From NCBI GenBank assembly GCA_016124425.1, contig WGNT01000105.1:1-45157 (forward strand): a stretch of 45,157 nt of DNA. Direction: 5' to 3'. Numbering within the stretch: position 1 is the first letter of the stretch; every line of letters starts with the position of its first letter. Below, one piece after another: positions 28,281-37,864 of the stretch. Made by a program: the position numbers and the translations under genes. Source of the stretch: Cytophagales bacterium. Lineage in GTDB: Bacteria; Bacteroidota; Bacteroidia; Cytophagales; Cyclobacteriaceae. Under the pieces are notes generated by a model. The model saw only the letters and a list, made by a program, of their open reading frames with translations. It was not told where the DNA came from and ran no database searches.

Positions 28281-30053
28281 ATGAAGAAATTAGACAAGTT
28301 AATCTTGGGGTCCTTTATAGGACCCTTTATTCTTACCTTCATCGTGGTGGATTTTATACTGCTCACGGTGAACATGCTGAAATACTTCGACGAGATTTTC
28401 GGTAAAGACCTTCCTTTTATGGTCTACATGGAATTGATTGGCTATTTCGTTATAAGTATATCACCGATGGCCCTGCCCTTGGCCGTACTGCTTTCCTCAC
28501 TGATGACCTTCGGTAACTTAGGCGAACATTTTGAACTTACCGCCATCAAGAGCAGTGGTATTTCGCTGCTTCGTGCACTTCTTCCTATAGGGGTTTTCGT
28601 TTTTTTTCTCACCATCGCCGCGTTTCTTTCCAATAATTTCCTCGTTCCTAGGGTTAATCTTAAAACCTTTGGCCTCCTTTACGATATCCGTATGAAATCG
28701 CCCGCTTTGGACATAAAAGAGGGAGTATTCTATAACGGAATTCCAAACTACAGTATTAAAGTAAACAAAAAGATTGATGAGGTGCGCCTGCAGGATGTAC
28801 TGATCTATGACCATACATCTGGTCAGGGAAATATCCATGTGATCACGGCGGATTCAGGAAGAATGGAGCCGTTTTTTAATGAGCGGTACATGCAACTGGT
28901 CCTGTATAATGGCTACAGCTATCAGGAAGGGCAGGGGCAGCGCGGAATTACAGAAAAACCGGCAACCTTTAACCGAACCCAATTTACCACCAATCAAATG
29001 GTATTCAGTCTAGATGCCTTTGAGATGAACCGCACGCCAGAAAATCTATGGTCAAACAACCGGTCTATCAAAAACATCAGTGAAATTAGAGAAGACCTGG
29101 ACTCGATGGATCTTTCACTCAACCTGAAGTATTTTTACAACTATGTAAATACGGAGGCGTCGTATCCCTTCTTTGGGCGAAACCGAAAACTGGTGCCTCC
29201 TCCGGACATAGCGCGCAAGCGTGAGATTGCGGATTCTCTTCGGAACCTGAAGTATCAGGCTGAATATGACATTGAGGCGCGGGCAGAGAATGTGCTTTCC
29301 GGACAACCACTCGAGACTCCTCCCGCATCCGAACTCCCTGCTGATCAGCCAAAGTTGAATGTTCCTGAATTAAACGATACAATTAGTGCTTTTCCGGATT
29401 CGATAGACTCCGTTATTGTGGCTGATTCAGTACCTATCGACCAAAATGATGTGGATAACTCGAAGTTAGTGACAAGTAGCGAGCCAATATCCGCTCCTAA
29501 GGAAGAAACTATCACCCTGACACCGGCCCAAAGAGATGCGATCGACTCGCTTAGGCAAACAAAGCGCTATGCAATTTCTGCGGCGTCGGGCGGCTTAACT
29601 ACCGCGAGAAACATAAAAAACAATTTCACCACCAACAAAAATGAAGTAGACGCGCTTCAACGTGAGTTTAGGAGATTTCAGATTTCCTGGTATCAAAAAT
29701 ACACCCAAGCGATTGCCTGTTTTGTCATGTTTATGATAGGTGCCCCATTGGGAGCCATTATCAAAAAGGGTGGCTTGGGGATGCCGGTACTGGTGTCAAT
29801 CATTTTTTTCGTTCTCTATTATATGTTGACGATCACGGGAGAGAAGTGGGCAAAGGAAGGCGTAGCAGATCCTCTCTTTGGAACGGCATTTTCCAATCTT
29901 GCTCTCATTCCATTCGGATTGTTTTTTCTAAGACAGGCACGTAGGGATGCGCGGATTTTCGAAGCGGATTTCTATTACGGTCTATTTCAGCGAGCAAGGA
30001 TTTGGTGGGCAGCTTTTCGCAAGAAGGAAAAGTTGAAAGAAGAACTTTCATAA
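28281..30053 (+). CDS. LptF/LptG-family lipopolysaccharide export permease
   Basis: This 590-residue inner-membrane protein has the YjgP/YjgQ architecture. Three N-terminal helices (about 10-35, 55-80, 95-125) are followed by a periplasmic beta-jellyroll (about 130-260), a variable linker, and three C-terminal helices (about 478-560, with IACFVMFMIGAPLGAI and 'KGGLGMPVLVSIIFFVLYY'). Such permeases, with LptB and LptC, extract LPS from the inner membrane. The linker at about 330-440 is acidic, rich in Pro, Ser and Asp, and accounts for most of the excess over the ~360 residues of proteobacterial homologues. LptF and LptG cannot be told apart here. Confidence 0.9.
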   Translation: MKKLDKLILGSFIGPFILTFIVVDFILLTVNMLKYFDEIFGKDLPFMVYMELIGYFVISISPMALPLAVLLSSLMTFGNLGEHFELTAIKSSGISLLRALLPIGVFVFFLTIAAFLSNNFLVPRVNLKTFGLLYDIRMKSPALDIKEGVFYNGIPNYSIKVNKKIDEVRLQDVLIYDHTSGQGNIHVITADSGRMEPFFNERYMQLVLYNGYSYQEGQGQRGITEKPATFNRTQFTTNQMVFSLDAFEMNRTPENLWSNNRSIKNISEIREDLDSMDLSLNLKYFYNYVNTEASYPFFGRNRKLVPPPDIARKREIADSLRNLKYQAEYDIEARAENVLSGQPLETPPASELPADQPKLNVPELNDTISAFPDSIDSVIVADSVPIDQNDVDNSKLVTSSEPISAPKEETITLTPAQRDAIDSLRQTKRYAISAASGGLTTARNIKNNFTTNKNEVDALQREFRRFQISWYQKYTQAIACFVMFMIGAPLGAIIKKGGLGMPVLVSIIFFVLYYMLTITGEKWAKEGVADPLFGTAFSNLALIPFGLFFLRQARRDARIFEADFYYGLFQRARIWWAAFRKKEKLKEELS

Positions 30054-30069
30054 TTAAAAATATTAATCG

Positions 30070-30077
30070 TATCTTTG
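30070..30077 (+). promoter_or_regulatory. -7 promoter element for rpsO
   Basis: TATCTTTG matches the Bacteroidota -7 consensus TAnnTTTG exactly and lies 42 bases before the rpsO ATG. The -33 TTG is not present; TTT at about 30046 has suitable spacing. Confidence 0.45.
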
Positions 30078-30118
30078 TGGATATTTTATAATAGTATCCG
30101 TAACTAGTTTGACTAAGC

Positions 30119-30394
30119 ATGTATTTAACTAAAGAGAAGAAAACTGAGTTGTTTAAAAATCATGGTCGGTTAAAAGCAGATAACGATACGGGTTCACCAG
30201 AGTCTCAAATCGCTCTGTTTTCCTATCGTATTCAGCATTTGACTGAGCACTTAAAAACCAACAAGAAGGACCACTCGTCCAGATTAGGCCTATTAAAGCT
30301 TGTTGGTAAAAGAAGAAGTTTATTGAATTACCTCGTAAAGATCGATATTGAGCGGTATCGGTCTATCATCGCAGAACTGGGAATTCGTAAATAA
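30119..30394 (+). CDS. rpsO: 30S ribosomal protein S15
   Basis: The 91-residue product is full-length S15, with '[22 protein letters not shown]' split by the usual helix break, [16 protein letters not shown] and a C-terminal 'Y..II..LGIRK'. It binds 16S rRNA in the central domain of the small subunit. It has its own -7 element and is followed by a terminator before pnp, an arrangement in which read-through links S15 and PNPase levels. Confidence 0.96.
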   Translation: MYLTKEKKTELFKNHGRLKADNDTGSPESQIALFSYRIQHLTEHLKTNKKDHSSRLGLLKLVGKRRSLLNYLVKIDIERYRSIIAELGIRK

Positions 30395-30400
30395 GATTTT

Positions 30401-30436
30401 AGTAAGGTTCTTCAAGGGAGGAACCTTACTTTTTTT
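30401..30436 (+). terminator. terminator between rpsO and pnp
   Basis: AGTAAGGTTC at 30401-30410 pairs with GAACCTTACT at 30421-30430 (perfect 10-bp stem), followed by a T run. It begins 7 bases after the rpsO stop, so pnp is expressed by read-through or from its own promoter. Confidence 0.88.
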
Positions 30437-30495
30437 CACTTCATCTAGTAAACCTTACTTTTATAACTATTCACCTCACAGAATCAAAGGATTTT

Positions 30496-32637
30496 ATGTT
30501 ACCAAATGTTATTAGCAAGTCCATACTCTTGGAAGATGGAAGAGAAATCACGATTGAGACCGGAGCATTAGCCAAACAGGCTGACGGAGCGGTAGTCGTA
30601 AGAATGGGCAAGGCCATGTTGTTGGCTACAGTTGTCACCAAGAAGGAAGCTGGAGAGGGGGTTGATTTTCTTCCTATGTCAGTGGATTACCAAGAGAAAT
30701 TTGCAGCTTCCGGAAAGATTCCCGGCGGGTTTTTGAAGCGGGAGGGAAGACTTTCCGATTATGAAATACTCATCAGCCGCTTAGTTGACCGAGCTATACG
30801 TCCGATTTTTCCAGATGATTATCATGCCGATACGAACATTACGATCACCCTGATGTCCTCCGATGAGGAGGTGCTGCCCGATTGCCTGGCAGGACTAGCG
30901 GCTTCCGCTGCCATAGCCGTTTCCGACATTCCCTTTAATGGGCCAATTTCGGAAGTAAGGGTCGCAAAGATTGATGGGAAACTACATATTAACCCAAAGC
31001 CTTCAGATCTCAAAAAGGCTACATTAGAATTGATTGTGGCAGGTTCGGAGGAGTTTATCCTAATGGTGGAGGGAGAAGGCGATGAGGTTTCTGAAGATGA
31101 AATGGTAGAAGCGCTGCAGTATGCCCATGAAGAGCTTAAGCGTCATTGCCAGGTTCAAAAGGAGCTTACATCGTTAGTAGGAAAAGATGTCAAGCGGGAG
31201 TATATTCATGAGACCCATGACGAAGCCCTGATGGAGAAAATGAAAGCTGAGGTGTACGACAAATGCTACCTTGCAGTAAGCAGACAAATCGCTAACAAAA
31301 GTGTGCGTTCAGAGCTGATAAAGGCAATTAAAGACGAGTTCGTAGAGAGTTTAGGGGAAGACCATCCGTACAACGCTTCCCTTATTGGGCAGTATTTTGG
31401 GAAAATTCACAAAGAAGCGGCAAGGAATTTTACCCTCTTGGAAAAGAAGCGTCTTGACGGCAGAAATCCGGATGAAATTCGTCCTATTTGGTCTGTAGTG
31501 GATTACCTGCCTTCAGCACATGGTTCCGCAGTATTTACCAGGGGAGAGACCCAGTCCGTTACCACCTGTACGCTAGGTACCAAATTGGACGAGCAGATGA
31601 TCGATGGAGCGGTACATTCTGGATACAATAAGTTTTACCTGCATTACAATTTTCCTGGATTCAGTACTGGGGAAGTGAAAATAAACCGGGGTCCCGGTAG
31701 ACGCGAAGTAGGGCATGGAAATCTTGCCATGCGTGCGCTGAAGCGTGTCCTTCCTCCAGATTCTGAAAATCCGTATACAATCCGGATCGTCTCAGATATT
31801 CTTGAATCTAACGGATCCTCGTCTATGGCCACTGTTTGTGCCGGATCATTGGCCCTCATGGATGCTGGAGTACCCATTAGATCAGCCGTGACTGGTATTG
31901 CAATGGGGATGATTTCAGATGCCAAGACCGGCAATTACACAATCCTTTCAGATATTTTAGGTGACGAAGATCACTTGGGCGATATGGACTTCAAGGTGAC
32001 AGGTACCGCAAAGGGAATCACTGCTTGTCAAATGGACCTTAAAGTGGAAGGCTTGGATTATAACGTGTTGAAAGAAGCGCTGTATCAAGCCAAAAAAGGC
32101 CGATTACATATCCTTGATGAGATATCCAAGACATTGGCTCAACCAAAATCTGACTATAAGCCGCATGCGCCACGGTCTAAAAATATGGAAATTCCGAAGG
32201 AACTTATTGGTGCCGTCATTGGACCAGGAGGGAAAGTTATTCAGGAAATCCAAAAGGATACCGGCGCGACCATTATTATTGAGGAAGTTGACAACAAGGG
32301 CAAAATCAACATTTTCTCCAACAATCAGGATTCAATGGATGAAGCTATCCGCAGAATCCGGGCTATAGTGGCCCAGCCTGAGATCGGTGAAGTATATACC
32401 GGTAAAGTAAAGAACATAATGCCGTTTGGGGCATTTGTGGAATTTATGCCAGGAAAGGACGGATTGCTCCACATATCTGAAATCAAATGGGAGAGGCTGG
32501 AATCCATGGACGGCGTACTTGAGTCCGGCGAGGAAATCACCGTCAAGCTAATAGACGTGGATAAAAAAACAGGGAAATACAAACTTTCCAGAAAAGTGTT
32601 GCTTCCAAAAGGTGATAAATCCGATAAATCGGCCTGA
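30496..32637 (+). CDS. pnp: polyribonucleotide nucleotidyltransferase (PNPase)
   Basis: This 713-residue enzyme degrades RNA 3' to 5' with phosphate, releasing nucleoside diphosphates. Two RNase PH domains (about 10-145 and 330-545) flank the all-helical segment; the second carries catalytic features such as [20 protein letters not shown] and [23 protein letters not shown] domain (about 562-620, [18 protein letters not shown]) and an S1 domain (about 628-700, [19 protein letters not shown]) follow. Length and order are normal for the family. It lies downstream of rpsO, its usual partner. Confidence 0.96.
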   Translation: MLPNVISKSILLEDGREITIETGALAKQADGAVVVRMGKAMLLATVVTKKEAGEGVDFLPMSVDYQEKFAASGKIPGGFLKREGRLSDYEILISRLVDRAIRPIFPDDYHADTNITITLMSSDEEVLPDCLAGLAASAAIAVSDIPFNGPISEVRVAKIDGKLHINPKPSDLKKATLELIVAGSEEFILMVEGEGDEVSEDEMVEALQYAHEELKRHCQVQKELTSLVGKDVKREYIHETHDEALMEKMKAEVYDKCYLAVSRQIANKSVRSELIKAIKDEFVESLGEDHPYNASLIGQYFGKIHKEAARNFTLLEKKRLDGRNPDEIRPIWSVVDYLPSAHGSAVFTRGETQSVTTCTLGTKLDEQMIDGAVHSGYNKFYLHYNFPGFSTGEVKINRGPGRREVGHGNLAMRALKRVLPPDSENPYTIRIVSDILESNGSSSMATVCAGSLALMDAGVPIRSAVTGIAMGMISDAKTGNYTILSDILGDEDHLGDMDFKVTGTAKGITACQMDLKVEGLDYNVLKEALYQAKKGRLHILDEISKTLAQPKSDYKPHAPRSKNMEIPKELIGAVIGPGGKVIQEIQKDTGATIIIEEVDNKGKINIFSNNQDSMDEAIRRIRAIVAQPEIGEVYTGKVKNIMPFGAFVEFMPGKDGLLHISEIKWERLESMDGVLESGEEITVKLIDVDKKTGKYKLSRKVLLPKGDKSDKSA

Positions 32638-32728
32638 AAATCTTAAAAAAGTTCTAAATAGCAAACCGGTTTGAACTTATTTAAAGTTTACTTCTGTTAT
32701 TAGTGAGGCAAAAAAATCAGATATTTGA

Positions 32729-33592
32729 ATGAGGCAGCTAAAAATAAGCAAACAGATTACCAACAGAGAAAGTCAGTCTCTGGATAAATACTTACAGGAA
32801 ATAGGTAAAGTAGATCTTCTTACCGCTGATGAGGAAGTCATATTGGCAAAACGAATCAGAGAGGGTGATCAACTTGCCTTGGAAAAGCTTACGAAAGCTA
32901 ATCTCCGGTTTGTTGTATCTGTAGCCAAACAGTATCAGAACCAAGGTCTGTCCTTGGGTGATTTGATCAATGAGGGGAATTTGGGACTTATAAAGGCTGC
33001 ACAGCGCTTTGATGAGACACGTGGATTTAAGTTTATTTCCTATGCTGTATGGTGGATTAGGCAGTCTATACTTCAAGCACTCGCTGAGCAGTCCCGTATA
33101 GTAAGGCTTCCGCTGAACCGTGTCGGGTCCCTAAATAAAATCAGTAAGACCTTTTCCGAGTTGGAACAGAAATTCGAGCGCGAGCCGTCTCCTGAAGAAC
33201 TTGCGGAAGTGTTGGAGGTTACTGCCGGTGAGGTGGTGGACACGATGAAAATTTCCGGGAGACATGTATCTATGGATGCGCCTTTTGTTCAAGGGGAAGA
33301 AAACAGCCTTTTGGATGTGCTCGAAAACGATGGTGAAACGAAGCCGGATGATGGCTTGATGACTGATTCCCTTCGCAAAGAAGTGCAACGCGCGCTTTCG
33401 ACGCTCACGCAGCGTGAAGCCGACGTCATCACCCTATACTTCGGATTGAACGGCGAACATGCCATGACGCTTGAAGAGATCGGGGAGAAATTCAACCTCA
33501 CCCGGGAACGGGTTCGGCAGATCAAAGAAAAGGCAATCCGAAGGCTAAGACATACGTCTAGGAGTAAGACGCTCAAGCCCTACTTGGGATAA
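32729..33592 (+). CDS. rpoD: primary sigma factor (RpoD/SigA-type, short Bacteroidota form)
   Basis: This 287-residue protein directs RNA polymerase to promoters. Region 1.2 ([20 protein letters not shown]), region 2 ([40 protein letters not shown]), region 3 and region 4.2 with the helix-turn-helix ([20 protein letters not shown]) are complete. Region 1.1 is absent, and the protein is about half the length of E. coli RpoD, as is usual for the Bacteroidota primary sigma factor. That enzyme recognises the TAnnTTTG -7 element seen at several genes here. The gene ends in a strong terminator. Confidence 0.93.
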   Translation: MRQLKISKQITNRESQSLDKYLQEIGKVDLLTADEEVILAKRIREGDQLALEKLTKANLRFVVSVAKQYQNQGLSLGDLINEGNLGLIKAAQRFDETRGFKFISYAVWWIRQSILQALAEQSRIVRLPLNRVGSLNKISKTFSELEQKFEREPSPEELAEVLEVTAGEVVDTMKISGRHVSMDAPFVQGEENSLLDVLENDGETKPDDGLMTDSLRKEVQRALSTLTQREADVITLYFGLNGEHAMTLEEIGEKFNLTRERVRQIKEKAIRRLRHTSRSKTLKPYLG

Positions 33593-33615
33593 CCAATCCC
33601 ATATTCATAGCTTTC

Positions 33616-33647
33616 AAAAAGAGGGGTACTTGATACCCCTCTTTTTT
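33616..33647 (+). terminator. terminator after the sigma factor gene
   Basis: GAGGGGTA at 33621-33628 pairs with TACCCCTC at 33634-33641 around a 5-base loop, extended by A5/T6 pairing and a T run. It lies 23 bases after the stop. Confidence 0.88.
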
Positions 33648-33756
33648 GTACCTGCTAACGTTAAAAATCGTTAATCGCGGATATTTTCACCAAGGCTGGC
33701 GCTTTGTTTATTTTGTAAAAATAGCAAAATTTGCCTTTCTTTTAAATGCAGTATAC

Positions 33757-34701
33757 ATGAGTGAGGAAATTGAAAAGATAAAGGTGCTAATCATCGGGTC
33801 AGGTCCCGCAGGCTATACCGCTGCGATCTATGCGGCTAGAGCGGGTCTAAATCCGGTGCTTTATACCGGCATTCAACCTGGAGGCCAGCTTACTATAACC
33901 AATGATGTGGAGAACTATCCAGGGTATCCGGATGGGGTCATGGGACCGGAGATGATGGAAGACTTCCGAAAGCAGTCGGAACGTTTTGGTACCCAAGTCC
34001 GCTACGGGCTTATTACCGATGTCAATTTCGATTCCCGGCCTTATAGGGTAACTGTTGATGATGCTGTTCCACTGATTGCTGAAACAATAATCATATCTAC
34101 CGGAGCCTCGGCTAAATGGCTTGGACTGGAAAGTGAGACCCGGCTAAATGGAAAAGGTGTATCGGCATGCGCCGTTTGTGACGGATTTTTTTTCAGGGGT
34201 CTTGAAGTTGCTATTGTTGGCGGTGGAGACACGGCATGTGAGGAAGCCTCCTACCTTTCCAACATTTGTAGCAAAGTATATATGATCGTACGCAGGGATG
34301 AACTTCGGGCCTCCCAAATAATGCAGAATAGGGTGATGAAGAACCCCAAGGTCGAAATTCTTTGGAATCATGAGACGGTAGAGATCCTTGGAGACGAAGA
34401 AGTCGTGGGCGTGAGGCTGAAAAACAACAAAACAGACGAAACCTATGACCTTCCTGTAAGTGCTTTTTTTGTCGCTATAGGACATCAACCAAACACCGAA
34501 ATTTTCAAGCCGTTTATCACCATGGATGATAGCGGCTATATAAAGACCATTCCGGGAACAACAAAAACTAACATACCAGGCATCTTTGCCTGCGGGGATG
34601 CCCAGGATAATGTTTACAGACAAGCTGTTACAGCCGCAGGAACGGGTTGTATGGCAGCCTTGGACGCAGAAAGGTATCTGGCTGAGCACGAACTTACCTA
34701 A
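33757..34701 (+). CDS. trxB: thioredoxin-disulfide reductase
   Basis: The product is 314 residues from the ATG at 33757; the frame stays open upstream to 33646, but that stretch crosses the preceding terminator and lacks family similarity. The FAD site is GSGPAGYTAAIYAARAG near the start, the redox-active disulfide is C138-A-V-C141 in ACAVCDG, the NADPH site is VAIVGGGDTACEEA, and the C-terminal FAD block is GIFACGDAQD. It reduces thioredoxin with NADPH in the cytoplasm. The M23 peptidase gene starts 9 bases downstream. Confidence 0.95.
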   Translation: MSEEIEKIKVLIIGSGPAGYTAAIYAARAGLNPVLYTGIQPGGQLTITNDVENYPGYPDGVMGPEMMEDFRKQSERFGTQVRYGLITDVNFDSRPYRVTVDDAVPLIAETIIISTGASAKWLGLESETRLNGKGVSACAVCDGFFFRGLEVAIVGGGDTACEEASYLSNICSKVYMIVRRDELRASQIMQNRVMKNPKVEILWNHETVEILGDEEVVGVRLKNNKTDETYDLPVSAFFVAIGHQPNTEIFKPFITMDDSGYIKTIPGTTKTNIPGIFACGDAQDNVYRQAVTAAGTGCMAALDAERYLAEHELT

Positions 34702-34710
34702 GGCGTGTTC

Positions 34711-35742
34711 ATGGATCCAAACTGGCGAACCTGTTTTATCCTGTTTTTTCTTTGGAGTCTTCCAGGAATCGCGGTAGGGCAGCTTAATCAGCGGCTGATT
34801 AAAAAAACCAATCCACAGAGGGTATTAATTCCGGACCAGAAAAAAATTCAGCCGTTTGATGTACAGGAGTACCTCTACAATTTGCAGCGGGGAACAGATT
34901 CCCTCATTTTTACCGGAAAGGTCGATCTAAAGAAACGCCTTTCCATCGTAAATGAGGATACGTTATCTATTGTCTGGGTGCCTACCAATCAATTGGTACG
35001 GGTGTCGGAGCAAGTGTTAATAGACAGTATTTGGGTCACTGCCTATGAATACTTTTCCTCCTGGGACAGCAAAAAAATTGATATCTATGACTTTGACCCC
35101 AAGGGCTTTTCAGATACGGTATCCATAAGACTATACGATCCACCAAATGGATCCCTTTGGAGCATGCCGCTAAAGGACAGTAGGCTAAGCTCTCCATTTG
35201 GGTTGCGTAGATTTCGCTGGCATCATGGGGTCGATTTAAGGTTGACCACGGGAGATGACGTGTATGCGGCCTTTGACGGCATCGTAAGAATGGCCTCATA
35301 CGACCGGTACGGATATGGGCATTTTGTTCTTATCCGACATCGAAACGGGCTGGAAACAATATATGGGCACCTTTCCAAGCTAAGGGTGACTGTAGGTACG
35401 GAAGTCCGAGCTGGAGATGTGATCGGTTTGGGAGGCAGTACCGGACGAAGCACCGGCCCACACCTGCATTTTGAAGTAAGGTATAAGGGCCTATCCATCA
35501 ATCCCGAAGAAATGTATGATTTCACTGCCCATACCTTAAGACAGTCAGTATTTCTGGTAAGTTCATCCAGTTTTGAACATGTCCTTAAAATGAATGAAGC
35601 CGTGGTCCACCGGGTAAGAAACGGAGAAAACCTTTCGGTAATCGCCAGAAGGTACGGGGTCTCTGTGTCCCATATTACACGGATGAATAATATCTCTTCG
35701 TCGACCGTTCTCCGTGTGGGGATGGGATTAAAAATCAGATAA
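34711..35742 (+). CDS. M23 family peptidase with LysM domain
   Basis: The product is 343 residues from the ATG at 34711 (a GTG two codons earlier is possible). A signal peptide (FILFFLWSLPGIAVGQ) exports it. The peptidase M23 domain has zinc ligands in HHGVDLRL and HLHFE (GRSTGPHLHFEVRY) with YGHLSKL between. A LysM domain closes the protein (VHRVRNGENLSVIARRYGVS to the end), which would bind peptidoglycan. It probably cleaves peptide cross-links in the periplasm, or is an activator of amidases. It sits 7 bases before bshB1 and 9 after trxB, suggesting one transcript. Confidence 0.92.
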   Translation: MDPNWRTCFILFFLWSLPGIAVGQLNQRLIKKTNPQRVLIPDQKKIQPFDVQEYLYNLQRGTDSLIFTGKVDLKKRLSIVNEDTLSIVWVPTNQLVRVSEQVLIDSIWVTAYEYFSSWDSKKIDIYDFDPKGFSDTVSIRLYDPPNGSLWSMPLKDSRLSSPFGLRRFRWHHGVDLRLTTGDDVYAAFDGIVRMASYDRYGYGHFVLIRHRNGLETIYGHLSKLRVTVGTEVRAGDVIGLGGSTGRSTGPHLHFEVRYKGLSINPEEMYDFTAHTLRQSVFLVSSSSFEHVLKMNEAVVHRVRNGENLSVIARRYGVSVSHITRMNNISSSTVLRVGMGLKIR

Positions 35743-35749
35743 AGAAAGC

Positions 35750-36469
35750 ATGAGTAAATTAGATATACTGGTAATCGCGGCGCACCCCGATGATGCGGAA
35801 CTATCTTGTTCTGGTACCATTGCAGCGCATATTGCCCAAGGGTTCAAGGTGGGAATCCTTGATCTTACACAGGGAGAGATGGGTACCCGTGGAACGCCTG
35901 CGGTTCGCCTTCAGGAATCCGAAGAGGCTGCGAAAATACTTGGCCTAACTGCCCGGCACAACCTAGGCTTCTCCGATGTGTTTTTTTCTGAGGACAAAGC
36001 GCATCAGGTAGCCATCGCACGAATCATTCGTAAATACAAACCCGAAATCGTCCTGGCAAATGCCGTAACGGACCGTCATCCCGATCATGGAAAGGGAGGA
36101 AGCCTAGCCTCTAAGGCCTGCTTTGCCAGCGGACTCCGGATGCTTGAGACGGCCTGGGAGGGCATCCCTCAAGAGGCTTGGAGGCCCAAATCGGTGTTTC
36201 ACTATATCCAAAACAACTACATAGAACCTGATTTTGTCGTCGATATCTCTGCCTATTGGGACGTGAAAAAGGCCAGTATTCTAGCTTTCAAGTCCCAGTT
36301 TTACGATCCAGACAGCAACGAGCCAGAAAGCTTTATATCGAGTCCCGGATTTCTAGATTTTATTGAGGCAAGGGCGAAAGAGTTTGGCCACAAAATTTCA
36401 GTAAAATACGGAGAAGGGTTTACCGTGGAGCGCGTACCAGGAATACGAAACCTGTTCGATTTTATCTAA
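35750..36469 (+). CDS. bshB1: bacillithiol biosynthesis deacetylase BshB1
   Basis: This 239-residue zinc enzyme removes the acetyl group from GlcNAc-malate in bacillithiol synthesis. It has the PIG-L-family motif AHPDDAELSCSG, the family-specific LTQGEMGTRGTP, and DRHPDHGKG. The subfamily name rests on these blocks and on the known use of bacillithiol by Bacteroidota. Its location behind trxB groups two thiol-redox genes together. The gene is convergent with pdxH, with 33 bases between the stops. Confidence 0.92.
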   Translation: MSKLDILVIAAHPDDAELSCSGTIAAHIAQGFKVGILDLTQGEMGTRGTPAVRLQESEEAAKILGLTARHNLGFSDVFFSEDKAHQVAIARIIRKYKPEIVLANAVTDRHPDHGKGGSLASKACFASGLRMLETAWEGIPQEAWRPKSVFHYIQNNYIEPDFVVDISAYWDVKKASILAFKSQFYDPDSNEPESFISSPGFLDFIEARAKEFGHKISVKYGEGFTVERVPGIRNLFDFI

Positions 36470-36502
36470 GTCAGCAGTCTAATATACCTTAGAAAGCCTC
36501 CA

Positions 36503-37138
36503 TTAGGGGGCGAGTCGCTTAAGCTGCCATGTTCCGGAAGGACTGAGGCTGTATAGGATGCGGTCGTGCAGCCGCGCTGGGCCACCCTGCCAAAACTCGA
36601 CCTTATCTGCCAGTAGACGGAATCCGCCCCAGTGTGGAGGTCGTCTGAGCTCTTCGGAGGCAAAGCGCTGCTCTACTTCCTGTTTTCGTTTTTCCAAAAA
36701 TGCTCTGTCCGGTATTTCTTCGCTTTGGGGAGAAGTCCATGCTCCGATTTGGCTTTCCAAAGGTCTGGATAGAAAATAATCGTCCGATTCCTCTACGGAT
36801 ACTTTTTCCACAAAACCTTCTATTCTCACCTGCCGCTCCATTTGAGCCCAGAAAAAGGTCAAAGAAGCAAAGGGATTCGCCTGCAGTTCTTTGCTTTTTT
36901 TACTTTCATAATTAGTGAAGAAAACAAAGCCGTGGTCTATGCCCTTCAACAACACAATGCGGGATGAAGGACGGTTGTCCGAGGTGACGGTAGCCAAGTG
37001 CATGGCGTTTGGCTCTAAGACCCCATCTTCAATGGATGCTTCCATCCAGGATTTAAATTGTACTAAGGGATTTGGATCAACCTTATTTATTTCTAATAAA
37101 TTGGAAGAATACTCCTTTCTTAGGCTTGCAATTTTCAT
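36503..37138 (-). CDS. pdxH: pyridoxamine 5'-phosphate oxidase
   Basis: The 211-residue product oxidises pyridoxine or pyridoxamine phosphate to pyridoxal phosphate with FMN and oxygen. FMN- and substrate-binding blocks are present: NAMHLATVTSDNRPSSRIVLL, FVFFTNYESKKSKEL, RQVRIEGFVEKVS and the C-terminal SPSGTWQLKRLAP. Length is normal. It is the only minus-strand gene in the 34-40 kb core region and appears to be a single-gene unit, with a 100-base gap to the divergent YqgE gene. Confidence 0.95.
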   Translation of the reverse strand: MKIASLRKEYSSNLLEINKVDPNPLVQFKSWMEASIEDGVLEPNAMHLATVTSDNRPSSRIVLLKGIDHGFVFFTNYESKKSKELQANPFASLTFFWAQMERQVRIEGFVEKVSVEESDDYFLSRPLESQIGAWTSPQSEEIPDRAFLEKRKQEVEQRFASEELRRPPHWGGFRLLADKVEFWQGGPARLHDRILYSLSPSGTWQLKRLAP

Positions 37139-37238
37139 TATTTTAGTTATTTTTCCGGAATACTAATTTAAGAAAGCAAAGGTATTGGATTTAAGTTTTT
37201 TTGCTTTATCTTAAAGCCCTCTAATGTAACGAATTTTG

Positions 37239-37808
37239 ATGAATGTTAATACAAACATACCGCCATCATCCGGGTGCTTGTTGATTTCGGAGCCCTTCCT
37301 GCAAGACGAGAACTTCGTACGGTCAGTCGTGTTGCTCTGTGACTCCAGTGAGAAGGGTTCTTTCGGACTCGTCTTAAACAAACTCTCCATGTTCAAATTA
37401 GCTGATTTGCTGGATGGTATGCCATTTATGGAATCACAGGTTTATGTGGGAGGGCCGGTGGAGCAGAATACGCTGCATTTTATTTATTTTGGGGACAGGG
37501 TTCTCGAAGGGAGCGTAGGGCTTGGGGACCAACTTTGGTGGGGTGGCGATTTTTCTGAATTGGTGGAAAAGCATCAGCTTGGTACTGTCGATCTGGAAAA
37601 TTTCCGGTTTTTTATCGGGTATTCTGGTTGGTCGGAAGGGCAGCTGGATGCGGAGTTACAGCAAAATTCATGGATTATATGCGATAATCACTTCACAAAG
37701 AATATTTTCTCCTCTGATCCGGACGAGCTTTGGCGCGAAATCCTGAGAAATATGGGTGGAGAATACCAGGTTCTTGCAAATTATCCCATTGACCCAAGGC
37801 TTAATTGA
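37239..37808 (+). CDS. YqgE/AlgH family protein
   Basis: The 189-residue product matches the YqgE/AlgH (UPF0301) family: GCLLISEPFLQDENFVRSVV at the start, the central KGSFGLVLNK-type block, 'YVGGPVEQNTLHFIY' and the late FIGYSGWSEGQLDAEL motif. The family is a cytoplasmic beta barrel-like fold of unknown function, once linked to alginate regulation. The ATG at 37239 is chosen over a TTG one codon earlier. The downstream DUF349 gene starts 56 bases later. Confidence 0.9.
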   Translation: MNVNTNIPPSSGCLLISEPFLQDENFVRSVVLLCDSSEKGSFGLVLNKLSMFKLADLLDGMPFMESQVYVGGPVEQNTLHFIYFGDRVLEGSVGLGDQLWWGGDFSELVEKHQLGTVDLENFRFFIGYSGWSEGQLDAELQQNSWIICDNHFTKNIFSSDPDELWREILRNMGGEYQVLANYPIDPRLN

Positions 37809-37864
37809 ATCAAAATCATTACTTTTGTTTAGCGCAAAATCGGAAGCAAGTACGCTTGATATTT

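Noticed and set aside
32114..32368. Plus-strand alternative frame inside pnp
   Set aside because: It overlaps the KH domain of PNPase in another frame and has no independent support.
33646..33756. Longer trxB start
   Set aside because: The extra 37 codons begin at the end of the sigma-factor terminator and add residues before the conserved FAD motif that no family member has.
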